Origin: Candidatus Paceibacter sp.
GTDB taxonomy: Bacteria; Patescibacteria; ABY1; S139-126
NCBI GenBank assembly: GCA_020724865.1
Contig: DYGA01000003.1
Span: forward strand, 87,899 to 151,898
Direction of reading: 5' to 3'
Length of the DNA: 64,000 bases
Below the pieces are notes generated by a model that worked only from the letters and a program-made list of their open reading frames with translations, ran no database searches and was not told the origin of the DNA. Shown piece by piece: positions 42,743-51,824 of the stretch; positions within the stretch are counted from its first letter, which is position 1; the number at the start of each line of letters is the position of its first letter. The position numbers and the translations under genes were made by a program.

Positions 42743-43987
42743 TCAATATGACAAATAGTTTAAAGGATTGACAGGTATCCCGCTTAGTCTAACTTCAAAA
42801 TGTAAATGTGGTCCAGTAGTTAATCTTCCTGCACCCGGTGTGCCCGGAGTGCCTCCAACTAATCCTATGGTTTGCCCTTGAACTACATAAGTGTCTTCTT
42901 CAACTAAGATACTGGAGACATGTCCATATACAGTAGAAATTCCATTGTCATGCACAATCATAATATAACTATACCCCATTCCCCCATCTTTAGCTCGAGC
43001 TACATATCCGGAAGCAGCAGCTTTTATCACTTCACCTTGTTTGGCTCTAATATCAATAGCTGGATGTTCAAAAATATGGCGATAAGGATAATCAGGATCG
43101 TGAAAATAAGCGGTGATATATTGTGAACTTACCGGCCAAATCATACCCGATTTAGATATATCACCCAACTGCCCTGAATTTGCCATTTTTTCCCTGATTG
43201 TTCGTTCTAAATAAGCAATTTCATTATTCATTTTTTCATAGGCAGCTTTTTCTTCATTTAACAATTGCTGATACCTATATTCGTCTCTTTTAGTTTGTTC
43301 CAATAAATAATTTTTTGTATTTTGGGTAGCTTGTAAATCTTGTTTTTTTTCAGACAATTCTTGTTTAATTTCAACCAAACGAGCTTGTTTATTGGTTAAT
43401 TCAGCCTGATTGGCTTCCATTTCAGCCTTTAAATCTTTTATTTTATCAAGACTTAATTTAAGATCTGTTTCCAAACTTTCTAAATAAGTAATTTCATTAA
43501 AAAATTGGGATAAAGTATCATAAGAAACCATTACTTCTAAATATGTCTTGTCATCTTGCCTATTTATAGTTCTGATAAATTCGGCAATTTGATTTTTTAT
43601 TTTTTCAATTTTACTATTATTTAAATCTATATTTTCCTGATTCAGTTTAATTTCTAGATTTATTTGATTTATTTGTTCCTGGATGCGTAATACTTCTAAC
43701 TCGGTTTTTGAAATTTGATCATCAATAATTTCCATTTGGTTGGCTAAACTAGCCTTTTCATTTTGTTTATTTCTAATTGCTATTTGATAACGTGAAATTT
43801 GCGCTTCAATATCGGCAATTTCATTTTTTTTGGAATTTATATCTTGCTGCAATTGATTAATTTCCAAAGCAATTTGATCAGAATTGACATATTGTGCCCA
43901 AACATAAAATAACGGCAAAAAAGTTGTCGTAACTAAAAATACAATTATTAGAATTAAATTTTTACTTTTTAAAAATTTTATTTGCAT
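42743..43987 (-). CDS. EnvC-like M23 peptidase with N-terminal coiled coil
   Basis: A 414-residue exported protein. A signal/anchor segment (about residues 8-31) is followed by a long coiled coil (about 35-265) rich in Gln, Glu, Asn and Lys. The C-terminus is a LytM/M23 domain (about 295-412). The zinc ligands appear intact: HPAIDIRA gives the first His and Asp, and the HLHFEVR motif the later pair, with YGHVSS between. EnvC-type proteins regulate or carry out peptidoglycan cleavage at division. Since the ligands are kept, it is probably an active endopeptidase. It has a strong promoter inside the end of gltX. Confidence 0.93.
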   Translation of the reverse strand: MQIKFLKSKNLILIIVFLVTTTFLPLFYVWAQYVNSDQIALEINQLQQDINSKKNEIADIEAQISRYQIAIRNKQNEKASLANQMEIIDDQISKTELEVLRIQEQINQINLEIKLNQENIDLNNSKIEKIKNQIAEFIRTINRQDDKTYLEVMVSYDTLSQFFNEITYLESLETDLKLSLDKIKDLKAEMEANQAELTNKQARLVEIKQELSEKKQDLQATQNTKNYLLEQTKRDEYRYQQLLNEEKAAYEKMNNEIAYLERTIREKMANSGQLGDISKSGMIWPVSSQYITAYFHDPDYPYRHIFEHPAIDIRAKQGEVIKAAASGYVARAKDGGMGYSYIMIVHDNGISTVYGHVSSILVEEDTYVVQGQTIGLVGGTPGTPGAGRLTTGPHLHFEVRLSGIPVNPLNYLSY

Positions 43988-44006
43988 GGGGCATATTATC
44001 TATTAT

Positions 44007-44035
44007 ATTATATCATATTTGATTAATTTTTTCAA
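44007..44035 (-). promoter_or_regulatory. Strong promoter of the M23 peptidase gene
   Basis: On the minus strand: TTGAAA (44030-44035), a 17-base spacer ending in TGA, and a perfect TATAAT (44007-44012), so both a -35 and an extended -10. It overlaps the last codons of gltX. The leader to the ATG at 43987 is about 13 bases. Confidence 0.6.
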
Positions 44036-45470
44036 TAGCGATATTTATTCTCATTATAGTTTCTTCTTTGCCTAGTAAAGACATAACTGCAAAAACATCA
44101 GGTGAATTTTCTAAACCGGTAATAGCTACTCGCAACGGCCAAAATGATTCAGCTCGAGTATACTTTGCGCTTTCCCTTTTTTTATCAAAATAATTTTTCA
44201 ATTCCTCGGTTGTCCAACTTTTTTGGTAATTTAAAATTATGTTTAAAAAATAATTTAAAATTTCTTTAACTTTTTTCGGTTCATTTTTTTTATTAACTAA
44301 TAATTCTACCGAATAATCAGGCAATCTAAATAAAAATTGAGTTTTGTTGGCTAAATCTTCTAAATTATTCACTCGGGATTTAAATAAATCTATAATTTGT
44401 TCCAAAGAAAACAAATCTGGTTTATAAAAATCTTTTTTAGACAAAATTGTTTTTACATTTTTTAGTAAATCTTTAGTTGGTTTGTTTGCTATGTAATGAG
44501 AATTAAACCAGTTTAGTTTATCTAGATTAAATATGGCACCAGATTTTTGTACTTTTTTTAAATCAAAATTTTGGATTAATTCATCTAAACTAAAAAACTC
44601 TTTATCATTTCCCGGATTCCATCCTAATAAAGCAATAAAGTTAATAATTGCTTCCGGTAAATAACCTTTATTTAGATAATCATTAGCTGCTACATCACCT
44701 TGTCTTTTTGATAATTTACTTTTATCCTTATTTAACAATAATGGCAAATGAGCAAAAATTGGCATATCCCAGTTGAAAGCTTTATAGAGTAATACATGTT
44801 TAGGTGTGGAGGGCACCCACTCCTCTCCCCTAATGACATGAGTTATTTTCATCAAATAATCGTCAACTACATTGGCTAAATGATATGTTGGATAACCGTC
44901 ACTTTTCAATAATATTTGGTCGTCAATTGTTTCATTGTTTACTTTTATTACTCCTCTGATTAAATCTGTGAATTGGGTTTCGCCTGGATCAACTTTTAAT
45001 CTGACTACATAAGGTAAATTATTTTTTAAATTTGCATTAATTTCACTGGACTTAAGTTGTAAGCAATGTTTATCATATTTTGTGGGCAGTGATTTCTTGC
45101 TTTGAGATGTCCTGATTTTTTCTAATCTTTCACTACTACAAAAACAATAATAAGCACGATTATTGGCAATTAATTCATCAATTTTTTTTCTATAAATTTC
45201 TAAACGTTCTGATTGAATATAAGGACCATAAGGGCCTGATAAATCTGGGCCTTCATCATAATTTATTCCAAATTTTTTTAAAGTATCTATTATGGTAGAC
45301 ATAGCTTCTGGTTGATATCTTTCGCGGTCAGTATCTTCTATCCTTAAAATAAATTGCCCCTGATTTTTTTTAGCAAATAAATAATTATAAAGTGCGGTTC
45401 GTAAACCACCGATATGTAAAAAACCAGTCGGACTGGGAGCAAATCTTGTTCTAACTGTTTGTTTTTTCAT
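44013..45470 (-). CDS. gltX: Glutamyl-tRNA synthetase
   Basis: A 485-residue class I synthetase. RTRFAPSPTGFLHIGGLRTALYNYLFAKK holds the HIGH-type motif (HIGG), and KLSKRQG is the KMSKS loop. IEDTDRERYQPEA and HVIRGEEWVPSTPKH are family blocks. A CFCSS segment with nearby residues resembles the zinc-site region of some GluRS, but the second Cys pair is incomplete. The C-terminal anticodon-binding domain is present. Whether it also misacylates tRNA-Gln cannot be told without GatCAB or GlnRS. It overlaps the upstream glycosyltransferase gene by 20 bases. Confidence 0.95.
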   Translation of the reverse strand: MKKQTVRTRFAPSPTGFLHIGGLRTALYNYLFAKKNQGQFILRIEDTDRERYQPEAMSTIIDTLKKFGINYDEGPDLSGPYGPYIQSERLEIYRKKIDELIANNRAYYCFCSSERLEKIRTSQSKKSLPTKYDKHCLQLKSSEINANLKNNLPYVVRLKVDPGETQFTDLIRGVIKVNNETIDDQILLKSDGYPTYHLANVVDDYLMKITHVIRGEEWVPSTPKHVLLYKAFNWDMPIFAHLPLLLNKDKSKLSKRQGDVAANDYLNKGYLPEAIINFIALLGWNPGNDKEFFSLDELIQNFDLKKVQKSGAIFNLDKLNWFNSHYIANKPTKDLLKNVKTILSKKDFYKPDLFSLEQIIDLFKSRVNNLEDLANKTQFLFRLPDYSVELLVNKKNEPKKVKEILNYFLNIILNYQKSWTTEELKNYFDKKRESAKYTRAESFWPLRVAITGLENSPDVFAVMSLLGKEETIMRINIAIEKINQI

Positions 45471-46200
45471 GTTTAGTAATAAATAAATATAAAAATATAA
45501 AAACGGCTTTTATGATTCTACGCCAGCGCCAAGGCTGCTGATAAAGACGGTATAACCATTCTAAACCAAATTGACGGTATAATAAAGGCGCTCGTTTCAC
45601 CTGCTTTGATAGATAATCAAAAGTCCCCCCTACTCCAATTGCAACCTTAACAGTTTTTAATTTATGTTTATGATCGTAAATCCATATTTCTTGTTTGGGA
45701 TGACCAAATCCTACCAATAAAATATCTGGTTGATTTAAATTTATAGTAGTGATAATATCATCTGTTTGCTGCCAATTGGCAGCAATTTTATTGATACTTC
45801 CCCCAGCTAAAGTAAAAATTTTTAATTGGGGATATTTTTTTTTAATTTCTGCCTTGGCCAATTTTAAAGATAGTTCAGTACTGCCCAATAAAAATACGGA
45901 ATAATTATTGTTTTGGCAAAGTGAAAATATTTCTTCAACCATGTCTACTCCCGGAAGTCTATCAGGAAATATTTTATATTTTAAATAATAAGCTAATTGT
46001 AAACCAAAACCATCAATAATATTTAAAGTTGTGTTATTTAAAACATTTTTAAATTCTGTATTTTTTTGCGCATCAACCAAAAATTCAGGATTTACTGTTG
46101 CAATTTGGTGAAATTTTTTTTCGGCGATAAATTTAATTATATTTTTTTTAAAATCTTCTTTGTTAATCGCGTCAATTTTTACACCTAAAATTTTATTCAT
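45451..46200 (-). CDS. WecG/TagA/CpsF-family glycosyltransferase
   Basis: A 249-residue GT26 enzyme. ATVNPEFLVDAQ and DRLPGVDMVEEIFSLC are N-terminal family blocks with the catalytic Asp. NQPDILLVGFGHPKQEIWIYDHK is the donor-binding signature, and GVGGTFDYLSKQVKRAP follows. These enzymes add ManNAc or a related sugar to a lipid-linked acceptor for teichoic-acid-like or enterobacterial surface glycans. The acceptor here is unknown. It overlaps thpR by 4 bases and gltX by 20. It fits the surface-polysaccharide theme of the rhamnose genes far to the left. Confidence 0.92.
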   Translation of the reverse strand: MNKILGVKIDAINKEDFKKNIIKFIAEKKFHQIATVNPEFLVDAQKNTEFKNVLNNTTLNIIDGFGLQLAYYLKYKIFPDRLPGVDMVEEIFSLCQNNNYSVFLLGSTELSLKLAKAEIKKKYPQLKIFTLAGGSINKIAANWQQTDDIITTINLNQPDILLVGFGHPKQEIWIYDHKHKLKTVKVAIGVGGTFDYLSKQVKRAPLLYRQFGLEWLYRLYQQPWRWRRIIKAVFIFLYLFITKHEKTNS

Positions 46201-46727
46201 AATTTATAAATTTTTAACGGCTGGTAAATAGGTCCCTGAGGGGTTAAAGTAGATTTATATAAAATAAAACAATCAAAAGTCTCAGAAATATCGACAGGAT
46301 ATTTTTTTAAGATATTAATATTGGTTTTATTTATTTTATCTTTTATCCTCCCCAAAGTAATGTGGGGCAAATAGTTTGTATTAGGCATTGAATTGTTTAA
46401 ATATTTATCAATCAAAGCCATAATTTTTGGTATATTATCGTTATCTATTTTTAAATAAATAATTTTAGGATTAACTGCGGGGATTAAATCGATAAATTTT
46501 GAATAATATTTTTCTTTATTTAATTGTTGTTTAATTTTATTTAAACTTTGGTCTATTTTAGTCAAATTATATGTTTCAATATTACCGATAAATTTTAAAG
46601 TTATGTGCAAATTATCAACTTTAACCCAGTTTATTTTTTGATCAATCCTTTGTTTAAAATAATCTAAAATTTCACCAATTTTATCTTTTGTTTTTAAACT
46701 TAGTGGTATACCAATAAAGACTCGCAT
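46197..46727 (-). CDS. thpR: RNA 2',3'-cyclic phosphodiesterase (LigT/ThpR family)
   Basis: A 176-residue 2H phosphoesterase. The two catalytic HxT motifs are HITLKF (about residues 45-50) and HITLGR (about 123-128). RVFIGIPLSLKTKDKI and the ending of about 45 residues with LYKSTLTPQGPIYQPL are typical of ThpR. The family opens 2',3'-cyclic phosphates on RNA ends and has weak 2'-5' ligase activity. Its biological role is uncertain. It is the first gene of the thpR-wecG-gltX operon and has a promoter whose -10 ends six bases before the ATG. Confidence 0.92.
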   Translation of the reverse strand: MRVFIGIPLSLKTKDKIGEILDYFKQRIDQKINWVKVDNLHITLKFIGNIETYNLTKIDQSLNKIKQQLNKEKYYSKFIDLIPAVNPKIIYLKIDNDNIPKIMALIDKYLNNSMPNTNYLPHITLGRIKDKINKTNINILKKYPVDISETFDCFILYKSTLTPQGPIYQPLKIYKL

Positions 46728-46733
46728 ATATAA

Positions 46734-46762
46734 ATTATGCTGTTTTTTGACTAATTTTACAA
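46734..46762 (-). promoter_or_regulatory. thpR promoter, apparently leaderless
   Basis: On the minus strand: TTGTAA (46757-46762), 17 bases, CATAAT (46734-46739), then exactly six bases to the ATG at 46727. It is divergent from the promoter of the secreted repeat protein. Confidence 0.5.
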
Positions 46763-46802
46763 GTTTTTCAAATATTTTAATCTTTTAAAATTTGAAAATT
46801 TG

Positions 46803-46811
46803 TGTTATAAT
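46803..46811 (+). promoter_or_regulatory. Extended -10 promoter of the secreted repeat protein
   Basis: TGT-TATAAT, an extended -10 with a perfect hexamer at 46806-46811. The leader to the ATG at 46838 would be about 20 bases and is A/T only. No convincing -35 is seen. Confidence 0.5.
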
Positions 46812-46837
46812 ATATTCATAATTTTAATATTTAAAAA

Positions 46838-48232
46838 ATGTATAAAAAGTATATAATTTTCTCTATAATTATTTTCGGTTTTCTAACTAATCAGTCATTA
46901 GCTGCAGATTTTAATCCAAATTTTATTATCAGCGATGAAGAGATTACTGATACAACCGGTATGAGCTTAGAAGAGGTACAAAGGTTTATTAAAAGTAAGG
47001 GCGGATTTTTAAAAGATTATATTGTTGATGTAAATATAATCAATGAACCATTTCGTCAAATGCCCGCGCCAGATTTTATTTATGAACGAGCAGTACAAAA
47101 TGGCATTAATCCTAAATTTGTTTTAGTTCTCTTACAAAAGGAGCAAAGCTTAATTACTAATCCCAGCCCATCACAGCGTGATTTAGATTTTGCCACTGGT
47201 TATGGCTGTCCTGATAACGGTTCATGTAGTGAACGCTGGCGAGGTTTTGCCAAACAAGTAAACTCAGCTACTCTGCAATTCCGTGACTATATAGATAATC
47301 CACAAAATTATCGCTATCAGGTTGGACAAGTTTATACCTTTACTGATAATCGTTATAATGTTGGTCAAGTAACAACAGTCGTTACCCCTTTAAATAAAGC
47401 CACTGCCGCTTTATATAATTACACGCCTCATGTTTACAACGGTAATTATAATTTTTGGAAGTTGTGGCACGAATGGTTCTCATATTCTTATCCTGAAGGC
47501 AGTTTATTGCAGGCTAAAAATGATCCGGTAGTATATTTAATCCAAAATGGCAAAAAAAGACCTTTCAAGTCTAAAGCTGCTTTATTGAGTCGTTATTCAC
47601 TAAATAAAATTATTATTGTTGATCCATCTATTTTAGATCAATATCTGCTAGGTGAACCTATTAAATATCCGCAATATGCCTTATATCGCTCTCCCAAAGG
47701 AACTGTTTATATGATAATTGACGATATTAAACACGGATTTACCTCAGCTCAAGTTTTGAAAAATTTAGGTATAAATCCCGAAGAAATAGAAGATATGAGC
47801 CAAGCACTAATAGATGAAATCCCCGAAGGATCACCCATTACTATGAATAGTGCTTATCCCATGGGGGCTTTATTGCAAAATAAAGAATCCGGGACTATTT
47901 ATTATGTAAAAGACGGTAAAAAATATCCGATTATCAATCGCGATATTATAATGGTTAATTTTGGTGAAAAACCGCTAATTACAACTGTTAGCTCTGATCA
48001 ATTAACAAATTATATATCAATGCCACCACTTTATATTAATGATGGTGAGCTTATAACCAGTAAAGATCCAAATAAAAATGCTGTCTATGTGATAGCCAAC
48101 GGTTTACGCCGACCAATTATATCAGGTGAGGTATTTGAAGCTTTAGGTTATAAGTGGGAAAATATAAAACACGTTGACGATCAGGTAATAGATATGCATC
48201 CGGTTGGTGAACCTATAGATTCAACTAAATAA
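46838..48232 (+). CDS. Secreted protein: lysozyme-like N-domain plus four beta repeats
   Basis: A 464-residue protein with a signal peptide (residues 1-22, ending LAAD). Residues about 55-215 look like a lysozyme-superfamily fold: GINPKFVLVLLQKEQSLI places a Glu where transglycosylases keep the catalytic one, and the following CPDNGSC pair and helical WRGFAKQVNSATLQFRDY fit. The rest is four copies of a 55-65 residue repeat with the pattern VYLIxNGKKRPI near the start and an ending like GEPI (for example VYLIQNGKKRPF, VYMIIDDIKHGF, IYYVKDGKKYPI, VYVIANGLRRPI). The repeats might bind wall or host glycans. Neither activity nor ligand is proven by sequence. Confidence 0.75.
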   Translation: MYKKYIIFSIIIFGFLTNQSLAADFNPNFIISDEEITDTTGMSLEEVQRFIKSKGGFLKDYIVDVNIINEPFRQMPAPDFIYERAVQNGINPKFVLVLLQKEQSLITNPSPSQRDLDFATGYGCPDNGSCSERWRGFAKQVNSATLQFRDYIDNPQNYRYQVGQVYTFTDNRYNVGQVTTVVTPLNKATAALYNYTPHVYNGNYNFWKLWHEWFSYSYPEGSLLQAKNDPVVYLIQNGKKRPFKSKAALLSRYSLNKIIIVDPSILDQYLLGEPIKYPQYALYRSPKGTVYMIIDDIKHGFTSAQVLKNLGINPEEIEDMSQALIDEIPEGSPITMNSAYPMGALLQNKESGTIYYVKDGKKYPIINRDIIMVNFGEKPLITTVSSDQLTNYISMPPLYINDGELITSKDPNKNAVYVIANGLRRPIISGEVFEALGYKWENIKHVDDQVIDMHPVGEPIDSTK

Positions 48233-48235
48233 AAT

Positions 48236-49012
48236 ATGTCATTAGTTGGTGCGGCAATTTTGCCCCACAATCCCCTTTTAGTCCCAACTGTTGGTTTGCA
48301 AAATCAAACATATTTTAAAAGTACTTTGCAAGGGATTGAAAAAACTATTGAATTTATAGAATCTCTAAATGTAGATACCATAATAATTTTGAGTTCCCAC
48401 AACACCATAGTACCAGAAACTTTTTTGATAAATTTATGTACGGAATATAAAGTAAATTTTACAAAATTCGGTGATCTTAATACTAATTTATCATACAAAA
48501 CAAATACCAGGGCAGCATACAGATTGAAAGAGTCTTTAGAAACTAAATTACCCGTGAGTTTGATTTCTGAATCTGAATTAGATTACAATTTTGGAGTTAT
48601 TCTTTATTTTTTTAAAAATAAGTTATACCAAAAATCTATAATTCCGATTTATAGTACAAATAAACAAAATGATTTACAAAATGTTAGTTTTGGTGAGGCT
48701 ATTATTAATTTAATAAATAATGACAGCCAAAAATTTTTTGTTATTGCTAGTGGCGATTTATCTCACCAAAATAAACCATCAGCTAAAGTTAATACTCAAT
48801 ACGATCATTTACTTATTAAAAATTTAAAACAAAATAATTTTAAACAGGTTACTGATATACCGCTTGAGATAATAATAAACGCTCATCAATGTATTCACAA
48901 TCCAATATTAATTTTATCAGGCATATTAAATAAAATAAATTTTTCAACTGAAATATATTCATTTGAAAATATCTTTGGTGTTGGCTTACTAACTGCGGTA
49001 ATGAAGTTATGA
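48236..49012 (+). CDS. LigB-like class III extradiol dioxygenase-fold protein (AmmeMemoRadiSam-type)
   Basis: A 258-residue protein of the LigB/MEMO superfamily. GAAILPHNPLLVPTVG is the N-terminal family block with a potential metal-binding His, IIILSSHNTIV carries a second, and FFVIASGDLSHQNKPSA is the conserved D-L-S-H segment. In many bacteria this domain is fused to an AMMECR1 domain. Here the AMMECR1-like gene follows and overlaps by 4 bases, so the fusion is split or the parts were never joined. A radical-SAM partner is not in this window. Function in this family is not established. Confidence 0.8.
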   Translation: MSLVGAAILPHNPLLVPTVGLQNQTYFKSTLQGIEKTIEFIESLNVDTIIILSSHNTIVPETFLINLCTEYKVNFTKFGDLNTNLSYKTNTRAAYRLKESLETKLPVSLISESELDYNFGVILYFFKNKLYQKSIIPIYSTNKQNDLQNVSFGEAIINLINNDSQKFFVIASGDLSHQNKPSAKVNTQYDHLLIKNLKQNNFKQVTDIPLEIIINAHQCIHNPILILSGILNKINFSTEIYSFENIFGVGLLTAVMKL

Positions 49013-49527
49013 ATAAACAAGTTATAATAACTTTGGCTAAAGAAGCTGCTAAATTTTATTTAAATCAATCAACTATTATTGGCGTAACTAAAGATATGCC
49101 CGCCTGGTTATTGGAAAAAAAATACGGATTGTTTGTTTGTTTTTTTGATTATGCCAATAATATACGCAGTCAGGCGGGAAAAATTTACCCTGGTCAAAAT
49201 AATTTAGGTCAAGAAATAATTGACCAAACTATAAAATGTATAAACGGTAATAATATTTTTAAACCTATTACTAAAAGTGAATTAAATGGTTTAAAACTGG
49301 CTATTTATATAATATTAAAGCAGGAACAAATATTTAATTTAGATTTATTGCAAACCGGCCAAGACGGCATCTTGGTTATAAATAAAAATAATAAATTGGG
49401 TTATGCCTTACCACAAAAAATACCCAACGCTGAACTCTTAAAAATAGCTTGTCGGCATGGTAAAATTGATTATCAAAATGATAATTATAAAATCTTTCGT
49501 CTGATTATTAAAAGTTTTGTCGAATGA
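49009..49527 (+). CDS. AMMECR1-like protein with degenerate signature
   Basis: A 172-residue protein with the general AMMECR1 layout: an N-terminal helix LAKEAAKFYL, then a strand-rich core, then GQDGILVINKNNKLGYALPQ near the end (the G-x-x-G-L-L-P-x-V region of the family). The almost invariant LRGCIG motif is replaced by IRSQAG, so the conserved Cys is absent. AMMECR1 proteins are of uncertain biochemical function. Overlap with the LigB-like gene and with priA (4 bases each) implies one operon. The altered motif suggests loss or change of activity. Confidence 0.72.
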   Translation: MNKQVIITLAKEAAKFYLNQSTIIGVTKDMPAWLLEKKYGLFVCFFDYANNIRSQAGKIYPGQNNLGQEIIDQTIKCINGNNIFKPITKSELNGLKLAIYIILKQEQIFNLDLLQTGQDGILVINKNNKLGYALPQKIPNAELLKIACRHGKIDYQNDNYKIFRLIIKSFVE

Positions 49528-51314
49528 TTATTACTGTTATTCCTCTAATTAAGTTACCAAGAAACTTGGTGTATTTTGATTATGAAATTTCTCCTGATAT
49601 AAGTATTGACAAATATTCACTAGTAATTGTTCCTTGGCGTAAAACTAAAATTTTTGCTTTAGTGGTTGATAATAAAAAATCCCAATTAAAAGCAAAAATT
49701 AATTTAAAAAAAATTATTAAACCGGTAAATCAAGGCAGACCAATTGCCACTCCAACCCAATTTAAATTGATTGACCAATTAGCTAAAGATTTTTTAACTT
49801 CTCCAAGTATTTGGTGGAAAAATTTATTGCCACAATTTCCTAAAAAAAGTGAAATCAATCTAACTAATATTGAAAAAAATAAATTAATAGAAAATAAAAT
49901 AAAAAATAACCATAAAATGAAACTGGAATTATCTAATTCTTTTGACGATATGGTTGCTTCATTAATCAGTAAAATAAATAAAGACGATCAACAATTGATT
50001 TTATGTCCTGAGCTAGTAGATATAGATATTTTGTATAAAAAAATACCACTTGAGTTAAAACAAGTTACAGCGATTTATCATAAAGGTTTAAAAAATAAAG
50101 AATTAATAAATAATTATTTTAAAATTTTAAACAACGAAGTAAAAATAATTATTGGTACTAAATTATCATTTCTTTTGCCTTTTCATAATTTAAAAACAAT
50201 TTATGTTTTTAAATCCGAAAATTATGGATTTTCTAGCAATAGCCAAAATCCTAGATATAATTTGGATTCAATTTATAATTATTTAAATAAATTCTATCAA
50301 GCAAATATTATTCTTTATTCTTTTTCTCCTTGGGTTGATACTTATGCCTATTTTAAAAAAGAAAAACAAGAGATTACTGATAAACAGATGCCATTAAATT
50401 TTAAACTGATAGACATGACTTTAGAAAAAAAAGCCAATAACTTTAGCTATCTTTCTTGGCCCCTGGAGCAAGCTATAAAAAATACCCTCAATACAAATAA
50501 AAAATGTTTATTATTGGTGAATCGTAAAGGTTATAAACAAAAATTATATTGTCAAGATTGTGGTTGGTCTCCTAGCTGTGAGCAATGCGGTGGATATTTA
50601 AAATTGAAAGATTTTAACAGTTTGCAATGCGGTATCTGTCAAACTGCTTATCCTGTACCAGAGATTTGTCCCCATTGTAAAAGTGTCAGATTAAAAAATT
50701 ATGGTCTAACTAATCAAATATTAGTAGAAAATTTAAAAAAAATTTTCCAACAAAAACAAATAGTTTTTGTCGACAATGAAAATAAGTTTTTACCCGATAA
50801 TTCTAAAATTGTCGTCGCTACCAAATATTTCGTCTCTCACTTAAAAAATGATTTTGGTTTAATAGCTTTTATTGATGCGGATCAAGAATTAGTAACTTAT
50901 AATTTCAGAAGTTTTGAGCTAGCTTGGCAGTTTTTTAATAATGCTTTTCGTATGCTTGCGGATTGTCAAAAATTTGTGCAAACCAAAAAAGCTGATCATT
51001 ACTTATGGGATTATTTGTTGAACTATTCTTATCACAAGTTCTGGTTAAAAGAAATGAGTTGGCGTAAAAAAATGAATTTTCCTCCTTACTCAAAAATCAT
51101 AAAGTTAATTATAAAAAAAGTTAATGAAAATAAAAATAAGACAACAGTAGGACAAATAATTTCAAAATTATCCTGTAATTTTATAAAATTTATCTCTATA
51201 AATAATTTAGAAATTGTTTTTAGTTTTCCCGCTGACAAATATAAAGATGTATATAAGATATTGTCAAAACTGCCAGAATATATTATTATAGAGTTTAATC
51301 CTTACGAAATATAA
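49524..51314 (+). CDS. PriA-like protein without helicase motifs
   Basis: A 596-residue PriA homologue. The N-terminal DNA-binding domain (VYFDYEISPDI, then LVIVPWRKTKIFALVV) and the zinc-binding insert are kept, with cysteine pairs YCQDCGWSPSCEQC, LQCGIC and ICPHC. NRKGYKQKLYC preserves the segment before the zinc site. However, the Walker A loop (usually GVTGSGKTEVY) is missing; the region reads KINKDDQQLILCPEL. The Walker B DEEH is FKSE. Motif VI is also not recognisable. PriA restarts stalled replication forks. This version could bind DNA and recruit but not hydrolyse ATP. It overlaps the AMMECR1-like gene by 4 bases. Confidence 0.85.
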   Translation: MIITVIPLIKLPRNLVYFDYEISPDISIDKYSLVIVPWRKTKIFALVVDNKKSQLKAKINLKKIIKPVNQGRPIATPTQFKLIDQLAKDFLTSPSIWWKNLLPQFPKKSEINLTNIEKNKLIENKIKNNHKMKLELSNSFDDMVASLISKINKDDQQLILCPELVDIDILYKKIPLELKQVTAIYHKGLKNKELINNYFKILNNEVKIIIGTKLSFLLPFHNLKTIYVFKSENYGFSSNSQNPRYNLDSIYNYLNKFYQANIILYSFSPWVDTYAYFKKEKQEITDKQMPLNFKLIDMTLEKKANNFSYLSWPLEQAIKNTLNTNKKCLLLVNRKGYKQKLYCQDCGWSPSCEQCGGYLKLKDFNSLQCGICQTAYPVPEICPHCKSVRLKNYGLTNQILVENLKKIFQQKQIVFVDNENKFLPDNSKIVVATKYFVSHLKNDFGLIAFIDADQELVTYNFRSFELAWQFFNNAFRMLADCQKFVQTKKADHYLWDYLLNYSYHKFWLKEMSWRKKMNFPPYSKIIKLIIKKVNENKNKTTVGQIISKLSCNFIKFISINNLEIVFSFPADKYKDVYKILSKLPEYIIIEFNPYEI

Positions 51315-51317
51315 AGT

Positions 51318-51824
51318 ATGTTAAATAAACCAAAAAAACTTGATATAGTGTTATATCCTGACAAACGCCTAAGACAGCCCAGCGTAAAAATTAATAATCC
51401 TTTAGACGAATCAATTCAGCAACTGATTGCTGATATGAAATTGACAATGCAAAATGCCAACGGGATCGGTTTAGCAGCGCCTCAAGTCGGAAAAAATATT
51501 AATTTAATTTTGGTAGATGATGGGTCTGGCCCTAAAGTATTTATTAATCCGGTGATTATTTATTCATCGCGGTCACAAAATATATTTGAAGAGGGCTGTT
51601 TGTCTATACCAGAAGTTTTTGGTCAGGTAATGAGGCCAGAAAAAGTTTGGCTTTTTTATCGCGATGAAAATAATAAATTTCATTTTAAAATAAGCAGCGG
51701 TCTTGAAGCTAGAATCTTACAACACGAAGTTGATCATTTACGCGGTGTTTTATTTATTGACAAAACTTTAAAAATAACCCAAGGCACAGAAAAACTTGAG
51801 TTATATGAAAGTAATGCAAAATAA
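51318..51824 (+). CDS. def: Peptide deformylase
   Basis: A 168-residue metallo-deformylase that removes the formyl group from new proteins. All three motifs are complete: GIGLAAPQVG (near residue 48), EGCLSIPE with the metal-binding Cys, and QHEVDHLRG with the HExxH pair. The length is that of type 1/2 bacterial enzymes. fmt follows and overlaps by 11 bases, the classic def-fmt pair, so translation starts on formyl-methionine in this organism. Confidence 0.96.
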   Translation: MLNKPKKLDIVLYPDKRLRQPSVKINNPLDESIQQLIADMKLTMQNANGIGLAAPQVGKNINLILVDDGSGPKVFINPVIIYSSRSQNIFEEGCLSIPEVFGQVMRPEKVWLFYRDENNKFHFKISSGLEARILQHEVDHLRGVLFIDKTLKITQGTEKLELYESNAK

